Source: Flammeovirgaceae bacterium (lineage in GTDB: Bacteria > Bacteroidota > Bacteroidia > Cytophagales > Cyclobacteriaceae). From it: 53,969 nucleotides of DNA. Below are positions 38,199-45,428 of the stretch, in pieces. The notes under the pieces were generated by a model. That model did no database searches. It saw only the letters and a program-made list of their open reading frames with translations, and was not told the DNA's origin. How positions within the stretch are numbered: the stretch's first letter is position 1; every line of letters begins with the position of its first letter. The stretch covers positions 7,988 to 61,956 of the forward strand of contig NZHT01000066.1 of NCBI GenBank assembly GCA_002691385.1. Direction: 5' to 3'. The position numbers and the translations under genes are program-made.

Positions 38199-38981
38199 TT
38201 AAGTCCCCCTGAATTTTGGTTTTCTCTTTTCAATAAAAGCTTTGGAACCTTCCTTAAAATCTTGGGTTTTAAAAGCATTGGCAAACGCAGTAGCCTCCAC
38301 CTGATAACCATCCGTATTTTGATTAAATACAGCATTGGCACAATCAATGACAGCTCCAATAGCAAAAGGTGCCTTGGTCATTATCTTCTGTAATAAAACA
38401 CGAGCTTTAGTCAATGCTTCCAATTTATCTTTCGCCACGTGATTAACCAAACCCATTTGAAATGCTTGATGAGCATCTATCATATCGCCGGTCATCATCA
38501 ATTCAAGGGATTTCCCTTTGCCAATTAATTGGGTCAACCTTTGCGTTCCTCCATATCCGGGGATAATCCCTAAATTTACTTCAGGCTGCCCAAACATTGC
38601 CTCATCTGAGGCCACTCTAATATGACATGCCATAGCCAACTCGCAACCACCTCCCAAAGCAAATCCGTTTACTACTGCTATGATAGGTTTATGACAATTT
38701 TCGATTAATGCAAAAACGTCCTGACCACGTTCTGAAAACTTATATGCATCTGATTCATTCAACCCTTGAAACTCTGAAATATCTGCTCCGGCCACAAATG
38801 CTTTGGTTCCAGCTCCAGTAATTATTGCCGCTTTGACTTCTAAATTTTGGGACAGCGTACCTATGATCTCAGCTAATTCGTCTAATGTATCTCCATTTAA
38901 AGCATTTAATTTTGCTTCTCTACTTATCTCAATGGTAATAATTCCATCAGAAAGTGTGGTTTTAAGATTTTTATATGACAT
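38199..38981 (-). CDS. Enoyl-CoA hydratase/isomerase (crotonase family)
   Basis: 260 residues. The oxyanion-hole segment AGADISEF (about 64-71) and NGFALGGGCELA (about 105-116) are intact. The two active-site glutamates Glu114 and Glu134 (GQPEVNLGIIPG) are spaced by 20 residues, as in authentic enoyl-CoA hydratases. It likely hydrates 2-enoyl-CoA in fatty acid or branched-chain amino acid breakdown, in the cytoplasm. A well-formed promoter lies about 50 bases upstream, making this the probable first gene of the long leftward run. Close homologues include 3-hydroxybutyryl-CoA dehydratases. Confidence 0.9.
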   Translation of the reverse strand: MSYKNLKTTLSDGIITIEISREAKLNALNGDTLDELAEIIGTLSQNLEVKAAIITGAGTKAFVAGADISEFQGLNESDAYKFSERGQDVFALIENCHKPIIAVVNGFALGGGCELAMACHIRVASDEAMFGQPEVNLGIIPGYGGTQRLTQLIGKGKSLELMMTGDMIDAHQAFQMGLVNHVAKDKLEALTKARVLLQKIMTKAPFAIGAVIDCANAVFNQNTDGYQVEATAFANAFKTQDFKEGSKAFIEKRKPKFRGT

Positions 38982-39021
38982 ATATTTTAACCATTTTCCC
39001 TACCTGTTATTAAGTTAGATG

Positions 39022-39058
39022 TGATTAATCAAAATTAAACAATCTATTAATGTACAAA
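39022..39058 (-). promoter_or_regulatory. echA promoter with palindrome at the start site
   Basis: On the minus strand TTTG (39058-39055), 17 bases, TAATTTTG (39037-39030). The perfect 10-bp palindrome TGATTAATCA (39022-39031) overlaps the end of the -7 box and the expected start of transcription. The upstream element abuts the tdh stop codon. The expected leader is about 40 bases. An operator role for the palindrome is inference. Confidence 0.5.
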
Positions 39059-39060
39059 AA

Positions 39061-39996
39061 CTATTTTTTCATACGCAAAGCTGAAATCATCTCAGATGTG
39101 ATTTGAGGCAAGCCAAAGGCTTCTTTCCAACCCCAATCTGAGCGAGCAGATTCATCGTCTATACTTCTTGGCCAGGTTTCAGCGATCAACTGTCGGTAAT
39201 CAGGTTTATATTGCACCCGTAAACCATCGATATGCTTTTTTATTTCGGCTGTCAATTCTGCAGGTGAAAAAGAAGTAGCATTTAAATTATAACTAGTTCT
39301 GATACTTAGCTTTTGCGAAGGTGCCTCCATGAGCATTAAAGCCCCTTTTACTGCATCATCGATGTACATCATTGGTAAGGAGGTATCTTCATGTAAAAAA
39401 CAGTCATAAGATTTCCCAGAAATCGCTTTAAAGAAAATATCAATTGCATAATCTGTCGTTCCACCACCGGGCTGTGCTTTATGACTGATTAAACCAGGAT
39501 ATCTAATACTCCTTACATCTACACCAAATTTTTCAAAATAATATTGACACCATTTTTCACCTGCCAATTTACTTATCCCATAAACCGTAGAGGGATTTGT
39601 AACTGCATTTTGACCGGTATAATCTTTTGGAGCATCTCTACCAAAAACGGCAATAGAGCTGGGCCAAAAAATGCGTTCAATTATTCCTTTTCTGCCTAAC
39701 TCAAGAACATTGAGCAGGGTCTTCATATTTAACTCCCAAGATAAAATTGGATTAAGCTCTCCATTGGCAGATAAAATAGCAGCTAAATGATATATGTGAT
39801 TAATTTTATACTTTTCCACAATAGATGTTAGGCTTAAGGCCTCTCTAGCGTCTATTTTTTCAAAATAGGCATCTTTATTTGAAGGATCATTTATATCTGA
39901 CGAGATAACATTTTTTGAACCATATTTGTCTCTCAAAGATGTGAGCAGCTCCGTACCGAGTTGCCCATTTGATCCAATTATTAATATTTTTTTCAT
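39061..39996 (-). CDS. NAD-dependent L-threonine 3-dehydrogenase, short-chain/epimerase type
   Basis: 311 residues of the extended SDR family. The nucleotide-binding loop is GSNGQLGTEL (8-17), the catalytic YGISK (Tyr139, Lys143), with Ser113/Ser114 in WPSSIAVFG. The substrate-side sequence SIRYPGLIS and GGGTTDYAIDIF match the epimerase-type threonine dehydrogenase rather than sugar epimerases. It oxidises threonine to 2-amino-3-ketobutyrate. Kbl, which cleaves that product with CoA to glycine and acetyl-CoA, is encoded 327 bases away on the other strand, supporting the assignment. Generic sugar-nucleotide epimerase is the alternative. Confidence 0.85.
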   Translation of the reverse strand: MKKILIIGSNGQLGTELLTSLRDKYGSKNVISSDINDPSNKDAYFEKIDAREALSLTSIVEKYKINHIYHLAAILSANGELNPILSWELNMKTLLNVLELGRKGIIERIFWPSSIAVFGRDAPKDYTGQNAVTNPSTVYGISKLAGEKWCQYYFEKFGVDVRSIRYPGLISHKAQPGGGTTDYAIDIFFKAISGKSYDCFLHEDTSLPMMYIDDAVKGALMLMEAPSQKLSIRTSYNLNATSFSPAELTAEIKKHIDGLRVQYKPDYRQLIAETWPRSIDDESARSDWGWKEAFGLPQITSEMISALRMKK

Positions 39997-40073
39997 GAGG
40001 TGTTCTAGTCACTAATTAGAATTGATGTAAAAATAGGTTAAGAAGTTACTATAATTAATAAACCTTTAAGAAT

Positions 40074-40081
40074 TAACTTTG
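40074..40081 (+). promoter_or_regulatory. Candidate -7 element just ahead of the 65-aa gene
   Basis: TAACTTTG ends five bases before the ATG at 40087. If used, transcription would start on or next to the start codon and the message would be nearly leaderless. No -33 TTTG at proper spacing, so support is weak. Confidence 0.3.
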
Positions 40082-40086
40082 AAATA

Positions 40087-40284
40087 ATGAGCGAATTTCA
40101 TCTTTATCTCATATCAAAAAAAATAGACCCTTCTACATTTAAGCAAGGAAATACGCCTCTTTATGAAGAGTTTGAAAGGACTTTTACCCAAACCCATCCA
40201 GCTAGTTTTACTGCTCAAAAACTTTTTCTTTTAAATAAATTAAGAAGAAAATTTTTATATCAAAAGCCAGAAACCCTTATATGA
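40087..40284 (+). CDS. Small uncharacterised protein, probably conserved in Bacteroidota
   Basis: 65 residues, charged, without signal or membrane segment. The pattern (short N-terminal helix, DPSTFKQGNTPLYEEFERTF, then the strongly patterned HPASFTAQKLFLLNKLRRKFLY and a short tail) resembles small Bacteroidota proteins I have seen annotated only as hypothetical. It lies between the divergent tdh and kbl and is followed by kbl after 38 bases, so it is probably transcribed with kbl. The HPxSFTxQKLFLxNxxRRK segment could bind nucleic acid or a partner protein, but I assign no function. Confidence 0.65.
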   Translation: MSEFHLYLISKKIDPSTFKQGNTPLYEEFERTFTQTHPASFTAQKLFLLNKLRRKFLYQKPETLI

Positions 40285-40322
40285 TAACCATTTTGCTGAT
40301 TACTTTAATTAAACCCTAAAAC

Positions 40323-41510
40323 ATGTACATCCCCCTAAAATTAAAATTAGAGAAAGAACTTCAAGAAATTACAGATGCCGGTCTTTATAAAAAAGAGCGC
40401 ATCATTACTTCTCCACAAAGCGCTCTTATTCATCTTGAAGATGGTCGAGAAGTTATTAATTTTTGTGCCAATAATTACTTGGGACTTTCATCACACCCTG
40501 AAATATTGTCAGCTGCCAAGCAAAACATTGACACCCATGGCTTTGGTCTGTCCTCTGTTCGCTTTATTTGCGGTACACAAGACATTCATAAAGAATTAGA
40601 AAATAAAATATCTACATTCTTAGGTATGGAAGATACTATCCTTTATGCTGCGGCTTTTGATGCCAACGGTGGGCTTTTTGAACCTTTATTAGGACCTGAA
40701 GATGCAATCATTTCAGATGAATTGAATCATGCCTCCCTGATCGATGGTATCCGGCTTTGTAAAGCAAAAAGGTATCGTTTCCTCCATAATCAGATGGCAG
40801 ATCTTGAATCTAAGCTAATAGAAGCATCTTCTTCAAAAATCAAGATGATAGTAACCGATGGCGTATTCTCTATGGACGGAACCATCGCGCAGCTAGATAA
40901 AATATGTATGCTTGCTGAAAAGTATAATGCATTAGTAATGACGGATGATTGCCATGCTACAGGTTTTATAGGTAAAACGGGTAGAGGCGTTCATGAACAT
41001 TGTGCGGTTATGGACAAAGTTGATATCATAACGGGCACATTAGGTAAAGCATTGGGTGGTGCTTCTGGGGGATTTACTTCTGGTAAAAAAGAAATCATCG
41101 AGTTATTAAGGCAGCGATCTCGACCTTATCTCTTCTCCAATACTCTGGCCCCCACTATTGTTGGAGCCTCCCTTGCCGTCATTTCATTACTTTCTGAATC
41201 TACAACATTAAGAGATCTACTAGCCAAAAATACGGCCTATTTCAGATCAAAAATGACGCATGCAGGATTTGACATAAAACCGGGTATACACCCTATTGTA
41301 CCCATTATGCTTTACGATGCTCAACTCTCGCAAGAAATGGCTTCTGAATTGCTAGAAGTGGGTATTTATGTCATAGGATTCTATTTCCCTGTTGTCCCAA
41401 AGAATCAGGCACGTATCAGAGTACAACTGTCTGCGCTACACACCATAGAAAATCTGGATTTAGCTATTAATGCATTTATCAAAATTGGCAAAAAACTTCG
41501 TGTAATTTGA
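40323..41510 (+). CDS. kbl: Glycine C-acetyltransferase (2-amino-3-ketobutyrate CoA ligase)
   Basis: 395 residues, a PLP-dependent alpha-oxoamine synthase of usual length. The PLP lysine is Lys242 (GTLGKALGG), with Asp208 (MTDDCHATG) and His136 ([11 protein letters not shown]) in their family positions, and the N-terminal [10 protein letters not shown]. It converts 2-amino-3-ketobutyrate and CoA to glycine and acetyl-CoA, the step after threonine dehydrogenase, whose gene is divergent upstream. The stop (TGA) is only 11 bases from the convergent cdaA stop, with no room for a terminator. Confidence 0.95.
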   Translation: MYIPLKLKLEKELQEITDAGLYKKERIITSPQSALIHLEDGREVINFCANNYLGLSSHPEILSAAKQNIDTHGFGLSSVRFICGTQDIHKELENKISTFLGMEDTILYAAAFDANGGLFEPLLGPEDAIISDELNHASLIDGIRLCKAKRYRFLHNQMADLESKLIEASSSKIKMIVTDGVFSMDGTIAQLDKICMLAEKYNALVMTDDCHATGFIGKTGRGVHEHCAVMDKVDIITGTLGKALGGASGGFTSGKKEIIELLRQRSRPYLFSNTLAPTIVGASLAVISLLSESTTLRDLLAKNTAYFRSKMTHAGFDIKPGIHPIVPIMLYDAQLSQEMASELLEVGIYVIGFYFPVVPKNQARIRVQLSALHTIENLDLAINAFIKIGKKLRVI

Positions 41511-41521
41511 AAATAAAATGC

Positions 41522-42355
41522 TTAAGCCTCCTTATCGACTTCTGAGCTCTCTACTTCGAAACTAGGATCTTCATCTGAAAAATATTCTTTAACTGATTGG
41601 CGTAGGGCTTTAATCGATAAATTTTCAAAAAGTATTCCATTTTGGGCTATGGATATTTGGCCAGTTTCTTCTGAAACAATCAATATTAAACTTTCTGTAG
41701 CTTCTGACATCCCAACAGCAGCGCGATGACGCAGGCCTAAATTTGGAGGAACATCATCTCGCTCAGAAACAGGTAAAATACATCTAGCTGCAATGATTTT
41801 ATCAGAATAAATGATGACTGCACCATCATGCATAGGGCTTGATTTATTGAATATCGCCATAATTAACCTTTTAGAAACCATAGAGTTCATAAGATCCCCG
41901 CTGTCTGCATAAAATCTCAAAGGAGAATTTCTTGACACAACCATCAAAGCACCTGTATTAGATGCCGCAAGTAGTTTGATGGCTTCAATCACAGGTACCA
42001 TATCTGTTTTCCCTATTTCCTTTTGTGCCCAAGAAGAAAATACTTGACGGAAAAGATTGATATCATTGATGGCCGTCGTCTTCCCTAATAAAAGCAAAAA
42101 CTTTCGTATCTCTTGTTGGAATAGAATGATTGCAGCGAGTACTCCCACACCCATAAACTGACCTAAAATGGTCGATATGAGGTCCATATTCATGGCTTTG
42201 ACCAAAAGATAAATTAAGTATAAAAACAAAAATCCCACAAAAACCTTAACAGCAATACTCCCTTTCATCAACTTATAAATCTGAAACATCATAAAAGACA
42301 CCAAAAGAATATCCAAAAGGTCTAAAAATGAAATTTCTAAAAATCCAATAGTCAT
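41522..42355 (-). CDS. cdaA: Diadenylate cyclase CdaA (c-di-AMP synthase)
   Basis: 277 residues. Three N-terminal helices (about 10-30, 34-52, 60-80) are followed by a DAC domain at about 85-255. The two active-site motifs are intact: DGA at 177-179 (PMHDGAVII) and RHR at 209-211 (GLRHRAAVGMSE). It condenses two ATP to c-di-AMP at the inner membrane, a messenger for osmolyte transport and wall homeostasis. It is 8 bases downstream of folP; this folP-cdaA order recurs in Bacteroidota. No CdaR or GlmM gene is adjacent, unlike in Firmicutes. Confidence 0.95.
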   Translation of the reverse strand: MTIGFLEISFLDLLDILLVSFMMFQIYKLMKGSIAVKVFVGFLFLYLIYLLVKAMNMDLISTILGQFMGVGVLAAIILFQQEIRKFLLLLGKTTAINDINLFRQVFSSWAQKEIGKTDMVPVIEAIKLLAASNTGALMVVSRNSPLRFYADSGDLMNSMVSKRLIMAIFNKSSPMHDGAVIIYSDKIIAARCILPVSERDDVPPNLGLRHRAAVGMSEATESLILIVSEETGQISIAQNGILFENLSIKALRQSVKEYFSDEDPSFEVESSEVDKEA

Positions 42356-42363
42356 AAATACAA

Positions 42364-43200
42364 TTAATTTAATGTTTTTGTTGTCAATTTTATGGCTTCT
42401 ACTGCCGGAAGTACATCATGCACTCTCAAAATATCCGCCCCTTTCGACAAAGCTATAGTATTTAAAACCGTAGTTCCATTCAACACTTCTGAAGGATTTT
42501 TATTAAGCGTTTTATATATCATCGATTTTCGAGATAGCCCCACCAATATAATACTTTCTAAATTTTTAAAAAACTCTAGGTTACCCAGAATTTGAAAATT
42601 TTGTTCCCTAGTTTTCGCAAATCCAAAACCAGGATCTATAATTAAATCAGTGTGACCTTTATCTCTTAAACGCTCAATTAATTCAGAAAAATAAAATAAT
42701 ATTTCTGGTATGATATCCGTATATTTTGTGAATTTTTGCATATTTCCGGGATTCCCTCGCATGTGCATGGCAATGTAAGGTACCTGATTAGCCGTGATGA
42801 AATCAATCATTTTATTGTCTAGCGTTCCTGCTGATATATCATTTACAATCGCGGCTCCAGCCCTCAAAGCCACCTCTGCAACCTCACTCCTAAAAGTATC
42901 AATAGAAATTAATGCATCAGGAAAACGAAACTTGATTAACTCAATAGCATTTGAAGTAAGTGCTATTTCCTCTTTTATAGGTACCTCTTTGGCTTCGGGC
43001 CTTGAACTATAACCTCCAATATCTAAAATATCTGCCCCTTCTGCTAACATTTTATCCGCACGATTCAAAATATCATCCTCATTCACAACCCGACTTTTGG
43101 CATAAAACGAATCCTTGGCTACATTAATTACTCCCATTACACGCGGATGATCAAAAGACAAGAGTCTTCCAGAGACATTAATTGACTTAGAGAAATTCAT
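42364..43200 (-). CDS. folP: Dihydropteroate synthase
   Basis: 278 residues of the DHPS TIM barrel. Seen are MGVINVAKDSFYA (first loop), DIGGYSSRPEA (second pterin loop), SIDTFRSEVA, GAAIVNDISAG, IDPGFGFAK and a C-terminal LRVHDVLPAVEA. It couples p-aminobenzoate to the dihydropterin pyrophosphate in folate synthesis, the target of sulfonamides. The first loop reads NVAKDSF where most enzymes have NVTPDSF. It is transcribed divergently from the DUF1599 gene across 65 bases and followed by cdaA. Confidence 0.94.
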   Translation of the reverse strand: MNFSKSINVSGRLLSFDHPRVMGVINVAKDSFYAKSRVVNEDDILNRADKMLAEGADILDIGGYSSRPEAKEVPIKEEIALTSNAIELIKFRFPDALISIDTFRSEVAEVALRAGAAIVNDISAGTLDNKMIDFITANQVPYIAMHMRGNPGNMQKFTKYTDIIPEILFYFSELIERLRDKGHTDLIIDPGFGFAKTREQNFQILGNLEFFKNLESIILVGLSRKSMIYKTLNKNPSEVLNGTTVLNTIALSKGADILRVHDVLPAVEAIKLTTKTLN

Positions 43201-43265
43201 AGCTGTAATTTATATTCCGAAATTGGCTAATTTTGTTAAAATTTAAAATATTATAATATAAAAGT

Positions 43266-43805
43266 TTGAAAAAAAATACAAGTAAGGAATATAGTGAGGT
43301 TATCGCCAACTGCAAAGAACTTTTTAGTAAGAAAACCCAAGATTATGGGACGGCCTGGAGAATTTTGAGATTACCTTCTTTAACTGATCAAATCTTTATT
43401 AAAGCCCAAAGAATACGTTCTATTCAAGAAAAAGGTCATCAAAAAATTGAAGATGATATTACCTCTGAGTTTATAGGTATCATCAATTATTGCCTAATTG
43501 CCATGATTCAAATTGATTTAGATGACACTGCAGGAATAGAAATCCCATGGGATCAACTTGAACCCCTCTATGATCAAGCCGTTCAAGAAACAAGAGATTT
43601 ACTACAACATAAAAATCATGATTACGATGAGGCTTGGCGAGATATGAGAATTTCATCTATTACGGACATCATTCTTATGAAATTATTTCGTGTCAAACAA
43701 ATAGAAGACAACCTAGGTCAAACTCTTGTCTCAGAAGGTATCAAAGCTAATTACCAAGATATGATTAATTATGCCGTATTTTGTCTTATCAAATTAACTG
43801 AATAA
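43266..43805 (+). CDS. DUF1599 family protein with two internal repeats
   Basis: 179 residues from a TTG start (no usable ATG nearby). The protein is a tandem duplication: residues 18-84 (KKTQDYGTAWRILRLPSLTDQIFIKAQRI...) and 110-177 (HKNHDYDEAWRDMRISSITDIILMKLFRV...) share the DY-xx-AWR and SxTDxIxxKxxRxxxIE pattern. This is the Bacteroidota DUF1599 family, whose domain has been linked computationally to nucleotide-modification enzymes. Conserved Asp/Glu/Lys suggest a helical, MazG-like metal-binding fold, but that is inference. It precedes the DoxX-type gene, as in other Bacteroidota. Confidence 0.82.
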   Translation: MKKNTSKEYSEVIANCKELFSKKTQDYGTAWRILRLPSLTDQIFIKAQRIRSIQEKGHQKIEDDITSEFIGIINYCLIAMIQIDLDDTAGIEIPWDQLEPLYDQAVQETRDLLQHKNHDYDEAWRDMRISSITDIILMKLFRVKQIEDNLGQTLVSEGIKANYQDMINYAVFCLIKLTE

Positions 43806-43837
43806 ATGAATATAAACTTGTTTTAGCAACTAGTAAA

Positions 43838-44395
43838 ATGAAAGTATTAAAAGAATTGTCAAGATATTTTGTCGGAGGGTTATTTATTTTTTCTGGCTTG
43901 ATTAAAGTAAATGATCCCGTCGGAACAGCCATCAAATTAGAAGAATATTTCGAAGTCTTTTCTTATGATTTTGCCCCATTTTTTGAATATTTCATCCCAG
44001 GATCTTTGTTTTTATCTGTTTTTCTTAGCGTCTTAGAAGTGGCACTTGGTCTTGCTCTCTTATTAGGATTTAAGATTAAAGAAACGTCTTGGGCCCTTCT
44101 AGTGATGATTATCTTTTTTACTTTTTTAACTTTTTATTCAGCTTATTTCAATAAAGTGACAGATTGTGGCTGTTTTGGAGATGCCATAAAATTGACGCCT
44201 TGGGAATCTTTTACCAAAGATGTTATCCTTTGCTTTTTCATTGGTCTGATTTTTATCAATAGAGATTCTTATACAGCTTTATTCGATTCGAAAATAGGCA
44301 GTATTGTAGTTTATGGAGCTACTGGATTGTTGGTCATCACAGCCATTGTAGCGATAGAAATCTACCATTTATTGATTTTCGCTCTTATGCTATAG
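43838..44395 (+). CDS. DoxX-like membrane part (N-terminal fragment)
   Basis: 185 residues in frame up to the premature TAG. Four hydrophobic helices (about 8-25, 54-78, 84-104, 126-142) and a fifth at 155-173. The CGCFG motif (Cys110, Cys112) in the loop is typical of MauE/DoxX-type proteins that handle disulfides or quinones. The last ten residues (about HLLIFALML) come from the wrong frame after the lesion. Confidence 0.75.
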   Translation: MKVLKELSRYFVGGLFIFSGLIKVNDPVGTAIKLEEYFEVFSYDFAPFFEYFIPGSLFLSVFLSVLEVALGLALLLGFKIKETSWALLVMIIFFTFLTFYSAYFNKVTDCGCFGDAIKLTPWESFTKDVILCFFIGLIFINRDSYTALFDSKIGSIVVYGATGLLVITAIVAIEIYHLLIFALML

Positions 44396-44415
44396 GTAAT
44401 GACCTCCCGGCCCTT

Positions 44416-44922
44416 ATGGAACCATCTGCCGAACTTATCTATGAGTATGTGATGGAAAAAGAAGGTAGTGAATTTAGATTCAAAGACTATCCAACAGATA
44501 ATGATTATGAATTCAAAGAAATGGTCATCACTAATCCTGAAGTTCAGCCAAAGATTACAGATTTAGCAGTTTGGAAAGATGATATCGAATACACCAGTGA
44601 ATTGTTCAAAGGCAATAAGCTATTGATCATTATACAAAGTATTGAAAAAACAAATACTGATAATTCCAAGTCCATCAAAATTGTTGGAGAAAATTTAAAT
44701 AATGCTACCACTTGGGTTCTTACCTCATCTAGTCAAAATGATTATAAAAAGTTTAGTCAAGCAGCCCAATGGAATTTTCCTTTTTTCTTCACTGACGCCA
44801 CTGTTCTCAAGACGATCGTAAGATCAAGTCCAGGTATTGTCTTGCTGAAAGATGGTGTTGTGATTGGAAAATGGCATTATATCAATACGCCAACAATTAA
44901 AGAAATTGAAAGTTTACTTTGA
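44416..44922 (+). CDS. Thioredoxin-like periplasmic part (C-terminal fragment)
   Basis: 168 residues counted from the first ATG of the second frame; the natural gene reads in from upstream, so this ATG is probably not a real start. The region from about 35 on has a thioredoxin-like layout (DLAVWKDDIEYTSELFKGNKLLIIIQS, then WVLTSSS, PFFFTDATVLKTIVRSSPGIVLLKDGVVIGKW) but no CxxC pair, so it should be redox-inactive. Its TGA stop overlaps the aroK start. Confidence 0.7.
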   Translation: MEPSAELIYEYVMEKEGSEFRFKDYPTDNDYEFKEMVITNPEVQPKITDLAVWKDDIEYTSELFKGNKLLIIIQSIEKTNTDNSKSIKIVGENLNNATTWVLTSSSQNDYKKFSQAAQWNFPFFFTDATVLKTIVRSSPGIVLLKDGVVIGKWHYINTPTIKEIESLL

Positions 44923-45428
44923 AAAATATATTCTTAATTGGTCTGCCAGGATCGGGTAAAAGCACTTTTGGGAAGTCTCTTGCCTCCGAACTTGATATTA
45001 ACCATATAGATTTAGATCAGGTAATTGAGTCAAAGGAAAAGAAAAGTATCACTGATATTTTTAAAGCCCACGGCGAAACATATTTCCGAGAAATAGAAAG
45101 AAAGACCCTGCAAGAGTTTCTCGAAGAACCTCAAGCTGAAATCATCTCATGTGGGGGTGGTACCCCTTGTTTTTATGATAATATGAGCCGAATGAATGCA
45201 GCAGGTCTTACTATTTTTCTTGATATCCCAGTTGCTACTATTGTCAAGAGAGTTGTAGATAATCATGATCGACCACTTCTAAAAAAGAAAAATTTAGAAA
45301 AAACAATTATCCAATTGCGCGGCGAAAGAATTAAATACTACCATCAAGCAAAGCTCATTTTTGATGAAACCCACACTCTCGCAGAAGCTGTGGAGGAAAT
45401 CCAACCCTATTTAAAAATTCAACCCTAA
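44919..45428 (+). CDS. aroK: Shikimate kinase
   Basis: 169 residues, started at TTG 44919 that overlaps the preceding TGA (TTGA). Walker A GLPGSGKST (8-16), shikimate-binding Asp in DLDQVIE, FREIER (Arg near 58), the GGGT loop near 79-82 and the lid HDRPLL are all in place. It phosphorylates shikimate in aromatic amino-acid synthesis. Coupled translation with the DoxX-type gene is likely. Its last 18 bases overlap the end of the convergent porin gene. The usual Bacteroidota neighbour at this site is tpiA, which is not seen here. Confidence 0.93.
   Translation: MKNIFLIGLPGSGKSTFGKSLASELDINHIDLDQVIESKEKKSITDIFKAHGETYFREIERKTLQEFLEEPQAEIISCGGGTPCFYDNMSRMNAAGLTIFLDIPVATIVKRVVDNHDRPLLKKKNLEKTIIQLRGERIKYYHQAKLIFDETHTLAEAVEEIQPYLKIQP

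Larger units (their letters stand above)
43838..44922 (+). pseudogene. BT_3928-type DoxX plus thioredoxin-like protein, split by a frameshift
   Basis: One gene of about 360 codons appears as two frames. The first (43838-44395) carries the DoxX-like membrane domain and stops at TAG 44393. The second continues in the -1 frame: upstream of its first ATG, bases from about 44360 read NLPFIDFRSYAIGNDLPALM, which is the linker expected in this family. So a single base is missing (or two are extra) near 44355-44374. Either the sequence has an error or the gene is inactivated. The family has a membrane quinone-reductase-like DoxX part and a periplasmic thioredoxin-like tail. Function is unknown. Confidence 0.8.
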
